61,492 bases of DNA. Origin: CAIXPS01 sp034430115 (GTDB taxonomy: Bacteria; Chloroflexota; Anaerolineae; J036; Brachytrichaceae). The notes beneath the pieces were generated by a model. It ran no database searches. It saw nothing but the letters and a program-made list of their open reading frames with translations, and was not told the origin of the DNA. Positions 16,249 through 25,722 of this stretch are shown one piece after another. Every line of letters starts with the position of its first letter. Position 1 is the first letter of the stretch. Position numbers and translations under genes: made by a program. The stretch covers positions 1 to 61,492 of the forward strand of contig DAOUFG010000067.1 of assembly GCA_034430115.1 (NCBI GenBank). Direction: 5' to 3'.

Positions 16249-18699
16249 TTACGGGCTTACGATGCGTGATAGTTTAGCGGCCAGGTCGCGCTGGAAGGGC
16301 GGCGCAATGATGGTGACCCTTCCATTGACGCATTGCACAGTCGCCTGGGCGACCTGTTCGTCGGTGCGCGTATCGTACCAGGTCACACGATACTGCCCAT
16401 CCAACATGCCGCCCAACGTAACGCTGGCATTGCGGCGTTCTTGGAGCGTGAAGTGCCAATCGGCATCTTTTACGCCGTTGAACAGCGTGGCCTGGCGGTA
16501 GTCGTCCTCGGCGGCGTCCACGGAATATTGTGAGTTGCTCAACCATACCAGCGCATGATCGCTGCTGGCCAGCGCCATGGCCTGTACCGTCGTGGTGTTG
16601 ACCTGTGTGGTGGTCATGTTCAGGCGCGCCATGTTTTCGCCGGCCAGAAAATCGCTCAGCCCCTTCAGGTGATACCAATATTGGTTCGGCTCGATATAGG
16701 TGTCCCACCACCAGTACATCGCCGCGTTGGAAAACCCACTGAAGGTGGAAGCCCATAGCCCGACATGAAACTGGACGCCTTCGCTATCGAAGCGGGTGGG
16801 TTGCTCGGTGCTGGAGGTCGCGCCAAACTCGGTATAGAGGAAGGGCTTGGTGGCCGGGCGGGTGCCCAGGCTCGTCATCCTGCCATAGGCTTTGGGGATG
16901 CTGACGCGCGGGTCGGTCGAGTTGTATTCGTGATGTTGCAGCACGTCGATTTCGGGCAGATCAATCCTGCGCGGGTCGCTGATGTTGGCGTAGCTGATGG
17001 TGGTGAGGTGGTGATAGGGGTCCACGCTGCGCAGATAGGGCGTCATCGTTTGCAGCCAGGGCCGCAAGATGTTCAGTTCGCCGATGGGCGTCAGGTCCAC
17101 CTCGTTCCACCATTCCCAGGCCAGCAGGTTGGTGGCGTAGCCCCAGCGTGCGGCGATGTAGCGCAGACGGTTCTGAAACAGCTTTTGTGCCGTTGCGTTG
17201 GTGGCGAAATCCTCCGGGTTCTTGCACGGGCCGCCCAACTCGGCGTTATAGGGGTTGGAGGCCCATTCCGGGTTCACGCGAATATTGAACGCGCCGTGAT
17301 TGATCAGCACCAGGATCACGTTGATGTCGCGCGCTTGCGCCATCTGCATCACCTGATCCAGTTGCCAGGCCTTGTCCAGCTTGTAGTGACCCAGGCCGCT
17401 GTCGTTCCACTCGATGCCGAATGCCCACGACGACATCCAGATGCGCGTGACGTCGGCGTGATTGGCTTGTAGTTCGTCCAACCAGTGCCGGTAATCTTGG
17501 AGCGGGTCCTCGTGGCCCCAGCCCAGGTTCAGGCCGACCGGGAAATAGCTCTCGCCGTTATCGAACCCCAAGAAGCGTTGATTTTCGTTGCTGACGCGCA
17601 CAAACCCGCGCGAGACGGCGGGTGTCACCTCGAACTGGATCGGTTCGCTCTGTAGCGTGATTTTGGGCGTCTTGAGCGTGGCGCGCGCGGTCCAGGTGCC
17701 TTCCAAGGTGGGCGTGAAGCGCGCCTTCCAGGTTTGCGGCCAGATGGGTTGCTGCGTATTTGGGTCAAAGCCCTGGTAGAAGAAGGCCGGCACCTTGATC
17801 TGCTCTCCGCTGGCGGCAGTGAAGGTTAGGTCGATGGCGATCTGATCTGGGTCGAATGGGTTATCGGCGCTTTGGTCGGTGTCGATGTCCAATTCCAGCA
17901 GGTCATATTGCGCCAGGGAGGTGTAGGGTGCACGCAGGGAGATATAGGACGAACTGGGGTGCGCGGGGACGGCACTTGGGGCTGGCTGCAGGGCGCGCAC
18001 GGCCAGCAGCTTATCGACGTACACGCTGCCCGGCTTGGTTGGATAGAGAATCAGCGCGACTTCATGGATGGCATCCGTTTGTGTGACCGTCGTCGTGTAC
18101 TCCCACCCGACGCTAGCCGTCTTGAAGGAGCGATCTGTCAGGCTGAACCGGACGGCGTTGGCCCCGGGTTTGAGGATCACCGGCTTACTTTCTTGCCATT
18201 GGCCATCCACCCCGGCACGCAGCGCGATACCGACGGCGCTCGCCGCACCTTCATCGTTGTAGACGTCCAGCGCCAGCGCTTCGCTCTGCCCCAGCTTCAG
18301 GTCGTGATCCCAGGTGAAAATGGCTTTGGGTTGGCTGCCCTGGCTGAAGCTCAGTTGCATCGATTGGTTGCCGTGCGTGACGTGTTCTTTCGATGGTGCC
18401 GCGCGCGTGGCGCTTGAGTCGCTGAAAAAGGGCCATGCGCCGGCCGCCCACGCCGGAGAGGACGACTCAAAATCGTCCAGCAAGGCGGTGCTCGCGTTGG
18501 AGGACGCCGGAAAGGCTTCGCTGAGCGGGGTGGGCGAGGAGGCGGATTGGCACGCGCCGGTGAACATGCCTGCAAGCACAGCAAGGATGAGCGCGAATGA
18601 TATGGGATGTCTCCTTGCTTTTAAGCCGGCGTATGGATGAAGGCCGCTAGAAGTTTCATGTGCGCTGCCAGTACATTGTCGATAGCCGATTACGAACAT
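16249..18699 (-). CDS. GH5-like glycoside hydrolase lipoprotein with DUF5060-type domain
   Basis: About 816 residues. ATG 18699 has GGAG at 8 nt; ATG 18705 is possible. The N-terminus is long before a lipoprotein signal ending GMFTGAC. An N-terminal carbohydrate-binding-like domain (DDFESSSPAW onward) is followed by a DUF5060-like module around KVPAFFYQGFDP, then a TIM-barrel region beginning YFPVGLNLGWG. LLAWEWWNEVD gives the likely acid/base Glu and FLYTEFGA the likely nucleophile Glu, as in clan GH-A enzymes. It is probably anchored outside the membrane and acts on a polysaccharide that I cannot name. It follows the peptidase group and adds to the secreted-degradation theme. Confidence 0.78.
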   Translation of the reverse strand: MFVIGYRQCTGSAHETSSGLHPYAGLKARRHPISFALILAVLAGMFTGACQSASSPTPLSEAFPASSNASTALLDDFESSSPAWAAGAWPFFSDSSATRAAPSKEHVTHGNQSMQLSFSQGSQPKAIFTWDHDLKLGQSEALALDVYNDEGAASAVGIALRAGVDGQWQESKPVILKPGANAVRFSLTDRSFKTASVGWEYTTTVTQTDAIHEVALILYPTKPGSVYVDKLLAVRALQPAPSAVPAHPSSSYISLRAPYTSLAQYDLLELDIDTDQSADNPFDPDQIAIDLTFTAASGEQIKVPAFFYQGFDPNTQQPIWPQTWKARFTPTLEGTWTARATLKTPKITLQSEPIQFEVTPAVSRGFVRVSNENQRFLGFDNGESYFPVGLNLGWGHEDPLQDYRHWLDELQANHADVTRIWMSSWAFGIEWNDSGLGHYKLDKAWQLDQVMQMAQARDINVILVLINHGAFNIRVNPEWASNPYNAELGGPCKNPEDFATNATAQKLFQNRLRYIAARWGYATNLLAWEWWNEVDLTPIGELNILRPWLQTMTPYLRSVDPYHHLTTISYANISDPRRIDLPEIDVLQHHEYNSTDPRVSIPKAYGRMTSLGTRPATKPFLYTEFGATSSTEQPTRFDSEGVQFHVGLWASTFSGFSNAAMYWWWDTYIEPNQYWYHLKGLSDFLAGENMARLNMTTTQVNTTTVQAMALASSDHALVWLSNSQYSVDAAEDDYRQATLFNGVKDADWHFTLQERRNASVTLGGMLDGQYRVTWYDTRTDEQVAQATVQCVNGRVTIIAPPFQRDLAAKLSRIVSP

Positions 18700-18783
18700 G
18701 AGCATTGCTCCGAGATCCAGTTGGGAGATGCTTGCCAGGTGATGTGATGCCTTGGCTGCAATGTCCCCGCCGAGGTAAAGACT

Positions 18784-19605
18784 TCAATAGGGCAGATTGA
18801 ATTGTTGCGTCAACGCCGCTCGCACGACGTCGATGAGCAGAATTTCGGTGAAGGTGAAACAGATGCCGGCGATCAACGGGAGTGGCAATTGGCGCCAATG
18901 TTCAAAGCTCGACTCTCGCTTCATGAGCAGGATCACCAGCAGCATGTTCACAACCACAAGGAGCACGAGCACCCCCAATGTGCTGATGAGGGCGATGGGC
19001 CCGTAGAGGAAGTCGGGCTGCCACAGGACGATTGCGATGATCGCGATGGCGATGACGACCAACCGTCCCAGCGTGTGCCACGCGGCTACGCTGGGTTCGT
19101 TGGACGTTAGTTCGGGTTTCCACACCGCCGAGTTGAATAGGGGCACGACGAACGTGCTGAGCGTGACGCCCATGAACGCCCCCGTCACCAGGCGCAGCCA
19201 GTTGTGTGGCATGTAGATGAGCACCTGCCCACGTATCAGCAGCATGTAAGAGTTGAAACCGTCGAACCCCCAAATCAGGAAGAAGGCGGCCAACACGAAC
19301 AGGAACGGCTTGCGTGGAAATTGCGCCACACGTTTGCGTTGTAGCACCGCGAAGCTGGTGATGCCCAAGAGGGCCCCGCTGAACATGCCGGTATCACGCG
19401 CACAGAGCGGCAGTTGTGTGTTCGCGATGAAGAACGACCGCTCGGGAATGCGATGGCACACGGCATAGCCAACCATGTCGAGTGACTCGATGACGGATTT
19501 GGGAAGAAACGCTGCGATGACGGCCAGTGCCACTAATAGAATCACCGGCCACCACGTGTAGCCGGGCGCCTGCTCAGAGACAGGCACTGCAGTAACTTCG
19601 TCCAT
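18784..19605 (-). CDS. DUF2085 membrane protein
   Basis: A 273-residue membrane protein with about six or seven hydrophobic helices. The segment YAVCHRIPERSFFI followed by QLPLCARDTG is the DUF2085 signature; the usual second cysteine pair CARCTG reads CARDTG here. No function is known for the family. The start is 7 bp after the stop of the NADH dehydrogenase-like gene, so the two are probably co-translated. Confidence 0.8.
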   Translation of the reverse strand: MDEVTAVPVSEQAPGYTWWPVILLVALAVIAAFLPKSVIESLDMVGYAVCHRIPERSFFIANTQLPLCARDTGMFSGALLGITSFAVLQRKRVAQFPRKPFLFVLAAFFLIWGFDGFNSYMLLIRGQVLIYMPHNWLRLVTGAFMGVTLSTFVVPLFNSAVWKPELTSNEPSVAAWHTLGRLVVIAIAIIAIVLWQPDFLYGPIALISTLGVLVLLVVVNMLLVILLMKRESSFEHWRQLPLPLIAGICFTFTEILLIDVVRAALTQQFNLPY

Positions 19606-19612
19606 AGTTCGC

Positions 19613-21214
19613 TTATGGCCCTCCGGGGCGTGACACGAGGACGATGATCAAGATGACGATCACTGCCCACAGCAGAGCGCCGTCACTTTCGAGGAAGACA
19701 AAAGGAGCCCGCAACGCTTTTGCGATGCGTTCCAATGCGCCGGCCAAAATGCTTTGCCACCATGCCAGGTTGATGACGGAATAGATGCGCTGGCGCACAT
19801 CAGCCAGCCGATCTACCCATTGGGGTTGGAACCACCAGCCAGCGGCGCCTGCGAGCGAGGCAAGCACCCACAGGAGCCAGCCCACCAGGCCGTTGTGGCT
19901 GACCTGGTCGCCCAATGAAGGCGCGCCGGCCAGCCCGGGCGCAAGACCGAACAAGATGATGTGCAGACACAGGATTGCCAACGCTATGCTGAGTGAATAA
20001 CCCTCGATGGAAGTTGCGACGCCTTCACCCGGCGGCTCTGGCCAACGCCACAGCCGCAACGCGCACAACGTCATCAAGATTTGCGCCAGCGATAGCATGC
20101 CGACCAATATCGCCCCGTTCAGGTCGCGCCCGGCCCAGGTGTTGATCACGCCGGCGCGCCCAATGAAGCCCGCCGTCAGCGGCAGGCCGATCAGGCATAA
20201 TGCGCCCAGGAGACGCGCCCAGTACACTGTTTTGCGCAATGGGTTTGGGAAGCTGGCAGTTGCCTGGCCCAGCAAGGTGGTGCCGGTCAGCCAGGCGATG
20301 GCTGCGACAGTGATGGCATTCGATCGCCATGTCACGGCTGAGGTAAGCGCAAGTAACAGGGCGCTGGTATCTACGCTGGTGCGCAATGTGTCGCGGTGTG
20401 CTGTGAGCGTGCCGATGACCAGGATTGCCAGGGCCGTTAAGAGCGCCAGGCCAAAGAACCATGCGCGTAACTCGGGCGCGCCTAAGGTGGGCAGGCGCGC
20501 CATCAATGCCAGGCCGGCTAGTGAACTGGCTTTTGAGGTCCAGTGACTACCCAGCCGGTTGTCATCTGCCGCGCGAAGCGGGAAGAGGCTGAAGCGTAGC
20601 GCGAGCGAAATCAGGATGAAGGGCATGAGGCGGGCAGGGATGTGCGCCAGCGGGAAATACAGGCTATTGCCCGATGCATCATACAGGCTGAAGGCGATGA
20701 CCAGGAAGAAGAGCGATGCGACCAGGAAGAGCGCATCGCGAAAGAGCCGGCCGGTTGGATACCCACGCAACGCACCGTTCAGGATGACCAGCGCGTCCAC
20801 CGCCCCAAGCCCGATCAGCACGGTGACCATGTTGTTCGCCAGGACGGTCAGGCTCAACGCCCCAAAGAGCAAGGCTTCAGTGGCGGCGCGGGCAGGTAAT
20901 GCCATCTTGCTGCGCGAGATGGGGTCCACCATCATGACCGTCGCGAGCGCAATCAACATGGCCATCCCGGCGCTGTTGGTGCTCAGGATGAGTGGTGCGC
21001 CGGTGAAGGATACGGGGAACCAGTTGCCGAAAATCGTCTCCACCTGCACCGAGCGTAGCACCCAGGCCAGGATGAGCATGAGGGCGGTCGCCCCGATGTG
21101 CACAATTGATTCATACTCCACGACGCGTGGAAAGCGCGGGGCAATCAGTGCGAGCGCAGTGCCTATTAGCGGCAAAGCGATTAGCGCAATGAGCAAGTAA
21201 TACACAGCCAGCAT
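19613..21214 (-). CDS. NuoL/M/N-like proton-translocating membrane subunit (orphan)
   Basis: About 533 residues from ATG 21214. The frame is open to 21271, but the first 19 residues are hydrophilic and overlap the divergent gene region. It has about 14 membrane helices. The proton-antiporter core is visible in VLIGLGAVDAL, the HWTSKASSLAGLALMARL segment (conserved Lys and channel helix) and LPLTAGFIGR. The family includes complex I and Mrp antiporter subunits, but no other nuo or mrp gene is present here. The sequence is diverged, so the role is open; it may work with the DUF2085 protein encoded next to it. Confidence 0.7.
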   Translation of the reverse strand: MLAVYYLLIALIALPLIGTALALIAPRFPRVVEYESIVHIGATALMLILAWVLRSVQVETIFGNWFPVSFTGAPLILSTNSAGMAMLIALATVMMVDPISRSKMALPARAATEALLFGALSLTVLANNMVTVLIGLGAVDALVILNGALRGYPTGRLFRDALFLVASLFFLVIAFSLYDASGNSLYFPLAHIPARLMPFILISLALRFSLFPLRAADDNRLGSHWTSKASSLAGLALMARLPTLGAPELRAWFFGLALLTALAILVIGTLTAHRDTLRTSVDTSALLLALTSAVTWRSNAITVAAIAWLTGTTLLGQATASFPNPLRKTVYWARLLGALCLIGLPLTAGFIGRAGVINTWAGRDLNGAILVGMLSLAQILMTLCALRLWRWPEPPGEGVATSIEGYSLSIALAILCLHIILFGLAPGLAGAPSLGDQVSHNGLVGWLLWVLASLAGAAGWWFQPQWVDRLADVRQRIYSVINLAWWQSILAGALERIAKALRAPFVFLESDGALLWAVIVILIIVLVSRPGGP

Positions 21215-21303
21215 TTTAACGCGGATGGGAATGGGCACATATGGCGCGTGGCCATGATCTTGTGCGAGCAAGGTGTAACACGTCGTCCGGCGATAATGGC
21301 GTC

Positions 21304-22305
21304 ATGAATTCTTCGCCAACCCCTGGAGCCGCAGGGGGAAATGATGAGCATTCGCGCGGAACGAATGAACCTCCCCATAGCGCGATGGCGCTGTGGTTGC
21401 AGCGTCACTATGCGCACGTCATGGCTTGCTTTGGTGGGCTTTTGCTTGTCATGGCGGTCCTGGCCCCCATCGTCTCGCCGGCAGATCAGCGCAGTGAGGT
21501 CGCCATCATGACGATTCTGTTTGGCCTTATCGGCTCGCTCATGCTGTATAAAGCATTTGCCTCGCCGGGCGGTGCCCGAGACGGGCACTTTGACGAGACC
21601 GGCCAACAGCGCATAAAACCGGCGCGCGCCATGCGCAGCCCCGGCCTTCCGCAGCAGGCAAGGCAAGCGATGCAATTGCGTCCTGCCCGAAGCGCCAGGT
21701 TGCGTGCGTGGTTGGGCGCGGCGTTCGGGTCGCTGTTTGCGCTTGCCGGGGCGGTAGCGCCATTTGTGCTGGGTGAAGGCAACGTAAGCGCCGACGCGCG
21801 CTTTATGATGGTGATCGGTTTTGCGCCCGTGGTCGTCACCGGCGCGCTGATGTTGGGCGTGTTTGGCAGACAACTGCTTGCAAACGGTCAAGTGAAGGAA
21901 AGCTCTCCCGGACCTGCGTACCAGGCGATTGAGCCGCACCGCGAGTCCATCCTCACGGCGCTATCAACCGTCGGCATCAGCAGCGGACTTTTGTTGGTGG
22001 GATGCGCCGTGATCTTGCCCTTTGTCGTGAGCGATGCAGATCGCCCTGGCATGCTGACAACGGCGGCGCTGATGTCCGTTGTGGGAATTAGCTTGAGCTT
22101 ATTGGGCATTGCGGCGCGCCGGCGGGGGGTGTCCGCCATGCCGACCGTGGCGCGCGTCACCACGCGGCGCGCACCGGTGCCGCGCGTGCCGGGAAGCGTT
22201 TTCTATCGCTTCATTGTGCCCGCCGCGATTGGCTTTGCGCTGTTGCTCATTGTTGCGATCATCGTCGTGGTGGTACTGGCGACGGTAGTTCCGTTGTTGA
22301 ATTGA
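21304..22305 (+). CDS. membrane protein of unknown function
   Basis: About 333 residues from ATG 21304; the frame is open from 21241. It has about eight hydrophobic segments in pairs: around VMACFGGLLLVMAVLAPIV, IMTILFGLIGSLMLY, LGAAFGSLFALAGAVAPFV, FMMVIGFAPVVVTGALML, two in the 220-270 region, and a very hydrophobic C-terminal helix rich in Val and Ile. Arg-rich cytoplasmic loops separate them. I do not recognise a family. It is transcribed away from the NuoM-like gene and ends at a strong terminator. Confidence 0.6.
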   Translation: MNSSPTPGAAGGNDEHSRGTNEPPHSAMALWLQRHYAHVMACFGGLLLVMAVLAPIVSPADQRSEVAIMTILFGLIGSLMLYKAFASPGGARDGHFDETGQQRIKPARAMRSPGLPQQARQAMQLRPARSARLRAWLGAAFGSLFALAGAVAPFVLGEGNVSADARFMMVIGFAPVVVTGALMLGVFGRQLLANGQVKESSPGPAYQAIEPHRESILTALSTVGISSGLLLVGCAVILPFVVSDADRPGMLTTAALMSVVGISLSLLGIAARRRGVSAMPTVARVTTRRAPVPRVPGSVFYRFIVPAAIGFALLLIVAIIVVVVLATVVPLLN

Positions 22306-22317
22306 TGCGGCAATACG

Positions 22318-22351
22318 AAGAAGGCCACTTGTATTGACGAGTGGCCTTCTT
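22318..22351. terminator. bidirectional intrinsic terminator
   Basis: AAGAAGGCCACT (22318-22329) pairs with AGTGGCCTTCTT (22340-22351). GCAATA and TATTGC extend the base. It separates convergent genes. Confidence 0.88.
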
Positions 22352-22394
22352 ATTGCGTGTGTAAGTCACGTTACGAGATTACCGGGATGATTGC

Positions 22395-22745
22395 TTATTC
22401 CCCGTCGGCGGCTTTTTTTGTGATGTTTGCTGCGTCTTCGGTCGCCTTTTCGAGGCGCAGGCTGGCTTCTTCTGTCATGGCTTCCGCCTTGACGCGCGCA
22501 TCTTCCAGGATGCGCTCTGCGCGTCGGCGTGAATCGGCAATCGTGGCCTCGGCGCGTTCGCGCGCATCTTCAACGATGTCTTGTGCGCGATCGCGCAGGT
22601 CTTCACTCGTCTTGGTGAGTTGTTTGCGCGTTTCCTCGCCCGATTGAGGGGCAACCAGTAGCGCTGCTGCTGCACCTACCAGGCCCCCAATCAATACGCC
22701 GGCGAAAAACGCGCCGATTTCTACCCCTGTATCATGCTGTGCCAT
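22395..22745 (-). CDS. YtxH-like membrane protein
   Basis: A 116-residue protein, ATG 22745 preceded by AAGGAG. One N-terminal membrane helix (FFAGVLIGGLVGAAAALLVAP) with the YtxH motif LLVAPQSGEETR is followed by a long charged, Ala/Arg/Glu-rich helix likely to form a coiled coil. YtxH-type proteins are stress-linked in some Gram-positive bacteria, but their molecular role is not established. It follows a DUF948-like gene by 36 bp, a pairing also seen in other bacteria. Confidence 0.75.
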   Translation of the reverse strand: MAQHDTGVEIGAFFAGVLIGGLVGAAAALLVAPQSGEETRKQLTKTSEDLRDRAQDIVEDARERAEATIADSRRRAERILEDARVKAEAMTEEASLRLEKATEDAANITKKAADGE

Positions 22746-22781
22746 TTCATGCTCCTTAATTAGATATGCGCTAAACAACTG

Positions 22782-23312
22782 CTACTTAGCGGACGAACCG
22801 GATGCTTTCTTTGTCCCAGCGGTTCGCCCTCCCGCGGAACTGACCTTGCCAAAAATGGCCTGTTGCACGCCCTTCACACCTGCAACAAAGCTGGCAACGT
22901 TAATTGTTGGCTTTACGAGATTGTCGCTGACAAAAACAGCCGTCCCACGGACGGTATTCACCGTCTGGTTTGCGTTGGTCAGCATGGGTTTGATCTCATT
23001 CCGTAGTAATGCAATGAGTGATTGCAACTGGAATACGAGCACTAACAGCAGCAAGCCAATGATCAAGCTGGTAAAGGCAAGCGCGATGATGAAGATGTCG
23101 CGGATGACCGCTGTTGGCCCTGGATGTGTGTAGAGCAGGGCGATGATTCCAATCAGAATTGCCAGGAAGACGAGACTTCCCCCGATGAGGCCGATCAGCA
23201 GTTTGGTGTTGGTTTTCGTCGGCTCGGGCATCGCCGGGCCGAGATCCGTGCTGGCTACACCAGGTTGTGACGGTGTTTGACTTGCTGGCTCAGCTTTGAT
23301 CTGTTCGCTCAT
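22782..23312 (-). CDS. DUF948-like membrane protein
   Basis: About 176 residues from ATG 23312, with AAGGG at 8 nt. The N-terminus is Pro/Thr-rich. Two hydrophobic helices follow (LLIGLIGGSLVFLAILIGIIALLY and FIIALAFTSLIIGLLLLVLVF). After them comes a soluble helix with NEIKPMLTNANQTVNTVRGTA, which resembles the DUF948 repeat region, and a basic Gly/Ser tail. It forms an operon with the YtxH-like gene. Function unknown. Confidence 0.55.
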   Translation of the reverse strand: MSEQIKAEPASQTPSQPGVASTDLGPAMPEPTKTNTKLLIGLIGGSLVFLAILIGIIALLYTHPGPTAVIRDIFIIALAFTSLIIGLLLLVLVFQLQSLIALLRNEIKPMLTNANQTVNTVRGTAVFVSDNLVKPTINVASFVAGVKGVQQAIFGKVSSAGGRTAGTKKASGSSAK

Positions 23313-23383
23313 GAAGTCCACCCTTAAAAATTATAGCAAATTCGTTATGCTGATAAATGGAAGGTTTTTGCCCAAATAAAACA

Positions 23384-23410
23384 GAAGGCGCCCTGCTAGA
23401 GCGCCTCCTC
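23384..23410 (-). terminator. intrinsic terminator after the zinc peptidase gene
   Basis: On the minus strand AGGCGC and GCGCCT (23406-23401 and 23391-23386) form a short GC stem followed by TCTGTTTTATTT. Confidence 0.6.
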
Positions 23411-23466
23411 ACCCTCTCGTTACTATATCATACCGTAACGGGGCATCGGCATACCAACCCGGCGTT

Positions 23467-24162
23467 TTATGAGCGGCGCCTATTTCCCATGCCGCCCAGG
23501 ATGGAAACGTAATAGAGCATGGTCAAGATCGACTGTAACGCGGCTGCTACATAGGTGAGTGCTGCGGCGTCCAACACCTTGCGCGCGCCGGTCAGTTCGT
23601 CGCCGAGTAAGATGCCGCTGGATTCCAGCATGTGCATGGCGCGGCTGGAGGCGTTGTATTCCACCGGCAGCGTAATCAGGGCAAACAGGGTGGTCAGCCC
23701 AAAAGCAATCACGCCCAGCCAGGCGAGCTGGGTAATACCCAGCAACAGGCCCAGGATGAAAAGCACCGGCCCAACCCATCCACCAACCTGGACTGCCGGC
23801 ACGATGGCCCCGCGCAACTTGAGCGGCCCATAATTCTCGGCATCTTGTTGGGCATGCCCAAGCTCGTGGGCTACGACCGCAACCGAGGCGACGGAATTTT
23901 GCGTGGACGTATCCGACAGGTTAATGGTCTTTGTGCGCGGGTCATAGAAATCCGTCAATTCACCATGCGTGCCTTGAATGCCAATTCCCTGCAATCCATT
24001 ATTGCGGATCAATATTTGCGCCGTTTGTAACCCATTGACATGCCGGCTGGTGGATACCTGTGAATAGGTACTGAACGTATTGCGTACTTTCGCCTGCGCC
24101 CAGAGTGCCAGTAGCAGCCCGGGCAGCGCAAAAACCAAGTAGAGCGGGTCAAAATAGAACAT
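23467..24162 (-). CDS. YugP-like neutral zinc metallopeptidase
   Basis: A 231-residue membrane-associated peptidase. ATG 24162 has GGAGG at 9 nt. It opens with a membrane helix (YLVFALPGLLLALWA), then FSTYSQV, and carries VVAHELGHAQQ, the HExxH zinc motif with the HELGHxxQ signature of the YugP family. Further membrane helices lie at about 130-170 and at the C-terminus. The length is close to YugP (about 225). Substrates are unknown. It is transcribed alone. Confidence 0.85.
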   Translation of the reverse strand: MFYFDPLYLVFALPGLLLALWAQAKVRNTFSTYSQVSTSRHVNGLQTAQILIRNNGLQGIGIQGTHGELTDFYDPRTKTINLSDTSTQNSVASVAVVAHELGHAQQDAENYGPLKLRGAIVPAVQVGGWVGPVLFILGLLLGITQLAWLGVIAFGLTTLFALITLPVEYNASSRAMHMLESSGILLGDELTGARKVLDAAALTYVAAALQSILTMLYYVSILGGMGNRRRS

Positions 24163-24319
24163 CGTCACTTTCCTCCGGGGCCTATTTCTTTAACAGCATC
24201 CATAAGCCTGGCCCCGATCATGTGTTAATCATAATATAGCGATGATATGAGTTATATGAGAAATCTGGAAGAACGACATTATATCGGCACGGGGTGCCGT
24301 TGAAATATACTATGGCGGT

Positions 24320-24802
24320 ATGGTGAAACGACCTTTTGGAGCAGATGGTGAGTGGTGGGTAGTGGCACAGGGCATCTTAGGTGGGATGATTATTCTCGCT
24401 CCCGTCGTATTCCCTACGCCTGTGACATGGCCAGGGGCGGTGCGGCTTGCCTTGCTGGGATCGGGCATAATATTGGGCGTGCTGGCATTCGGATTAGCGA
24501 GCGGCGGCATACTTGCGCTAGGGAGAAACCTGCGCGCCGTGCCGCGCCCTAAGGAGGGTGGCCGGCTCATTCAAACAGGCGTCTATGCCTGGGTGCGACA
24601 TCCAATCTATGCCGGGATCATCATCGCTGCGCTTGGCTGGTCATTCGCGTCGCATAGCGTGGCAGCCTTGTTGATGGCGATTGTGATTTTTGTATTCTTC
24701 GACTTGAAGTCGCGCCGTGAAGAAGCATGGCTGGCGGAAAAATACGCCGACTATGCGGCCTATCGCTTACGTGTACGCAAGCTTATTCCTTTGATCTATT
24801 AG
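24320..24802 (+). CDS. isoprenylcysteine carboxyl methyltransferase-like membrane protein
   Basis: 160 residues with about four membrane helices. The C-terminal half has LIQTGVYAWVRHPIYAGIII and the later EEAWLAEKYADYAAYRLRV, the SAM-binding signature of the ICMT/PEMT-type methyltransferases. In bacteria such proteins methylate lipids or other small hydrophobic targets, and no target is suggested here. It ends 21 bp before udp and may be co-transcribed with it. The ribosome binding site is weak. Confidence 0.78.
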   Translation: MVKRPFGADGEWWVVAQGILGGMIILAPVVFPTPVTWPGAVRLALLGSGIILGVLAFGLASGGILALGRNLRAVPRPKEGGRLIQTGVYAWVRHPIYAGIIIAALGWSFASHSVAALLMAIVIFVFFDLKSRREEAWLAEKYADYAAYRLRVRKLIPLIY

Positions 24803-24823
24803 CGGGTCAGGTGGGCAGGTTTC

Positions 24824-25603
24824 ATGACTACTACTTCAACAACCTTCTATCACATTGGTTTTGGGCGGGCTGATCTTGGCTCTACGCCGCCTACGATTGC
24901 GGTCCTTTCCGGCGACCCTGAACGTGCGCGCGTCATTGCCCGGCAGCACTTGCGCGAGGCACGCACGCTCTCGGAGAATCGTGGGTTGAATAGCTATGTG
25001 GGCTTTCTGCCGAGTGGGCGGGCCTTGGTATCAGCCACGAGTGGGATGGGTGCACCGTCGCTCAGCATCGTGGTAAATGAATTGGTACAAGTGGGTATTC
25101 GAACGATCATCCGTATTGGCACGACCGGGTCCATCCAACCGCATGTGGCCGCCGGTAGCGTGGTAATTACACATGCGGCGCTTTGCAGGCAGGGTGCTGC
25201 GAATGACATCGCTCCTGTGGAATATCCGGCGGTCGCAGACCTGGCACTTACTGTGGCGTTGGTGAATGCGGCCCAGGCGGTGGGGGCCGATTATCATGTC
25301 GGCATCACTGCCTCTGTGGATACCTTTTACGAAGGGCAGGAACGCAGCGATATCTCTGCCAACCCCTCGCTCCTGCCGCAATTGCGTGGCATGACGGAGA
25401 CCTTCCGCCGTTTGAATATCCTGAATTACGAAATGGAGTGCGGGACGCTCTTTAAAATGGGCAGCGTGTATGGGTTTGCCGCCGGTTGTGTGTGCGGGGT
25501 CATTGCGCAACGAACAGTGGACGAGGCCGTGATGATGGACCAAAAGACGTCGGCAGTGGAGAACGCAATTCGGGTCGCACTCCATGCGGCTGATCACTTG
25601 TGA
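24824..25603 (+). CDS. udp: uridine phosphorylase
   Basis: A 259-residue nucleoside phosphorylase (PNP/UDP family) that splits uridine with phosphate into uracil and ribose-1-phosphate. Motifs include VLSGDPERA near the N-terminus, the phosphate-binding IRIGTTGSIQPHV, and NYEMECGTLFKM, where the Glu-Met-Glu segment binds ribose. The length suits uridine phosphorylase (about 250). A ribokinase gene lies close by downstream, separated by spoVS on the other strand, so pentose salvage may be grouped here. Confidence 0.88.
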   Translation: MTTTSTTFYHIGFGRADLGSTPPTIAVLSGDPERARVIARQHLREARTLSENRGLNSYVGFLPSGRALVSATSGMGAPSLSIVVNELVQVGIRTIIRIGTTGSIQPHVAAGSVVITHAALCRQGAANDIAPVEYPAVADLALTVALVNAAQAVGADYHVGITASVDTFYEGQERSDISANPSLLPQLRGMTETFRRLNILNYEMECGTLFKMGSVYGFAAGCVCGVIAQRTVDEAVMMDQKTSAVENAIRVALHAADHL

Positions 25604-25625
25604 TGGCAGTTGAGCGATTGTGCCG

Positions 25626-25676
25626 AAAAAAGGCCAAGCTCCCTCACAAGATATCTCGTTTGAGAACCTGGCTTGT
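25626..25676 (-). terminator. probable terminator downstream of spoVS
   Basis: On the minus strand AAGCCAGG and GCTTGGCC-CTT can pair with one bulge around an inner imperfect palindrome centred on GATATC, followed by six T residues (complement of 25626-25631). Confidence 0.55.
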
Positions 25677-25722
25677 CTCCCCGTGCTGTTTCAGTGACGG
25701 CGAAAGTCTGGTCAAGACCTCT

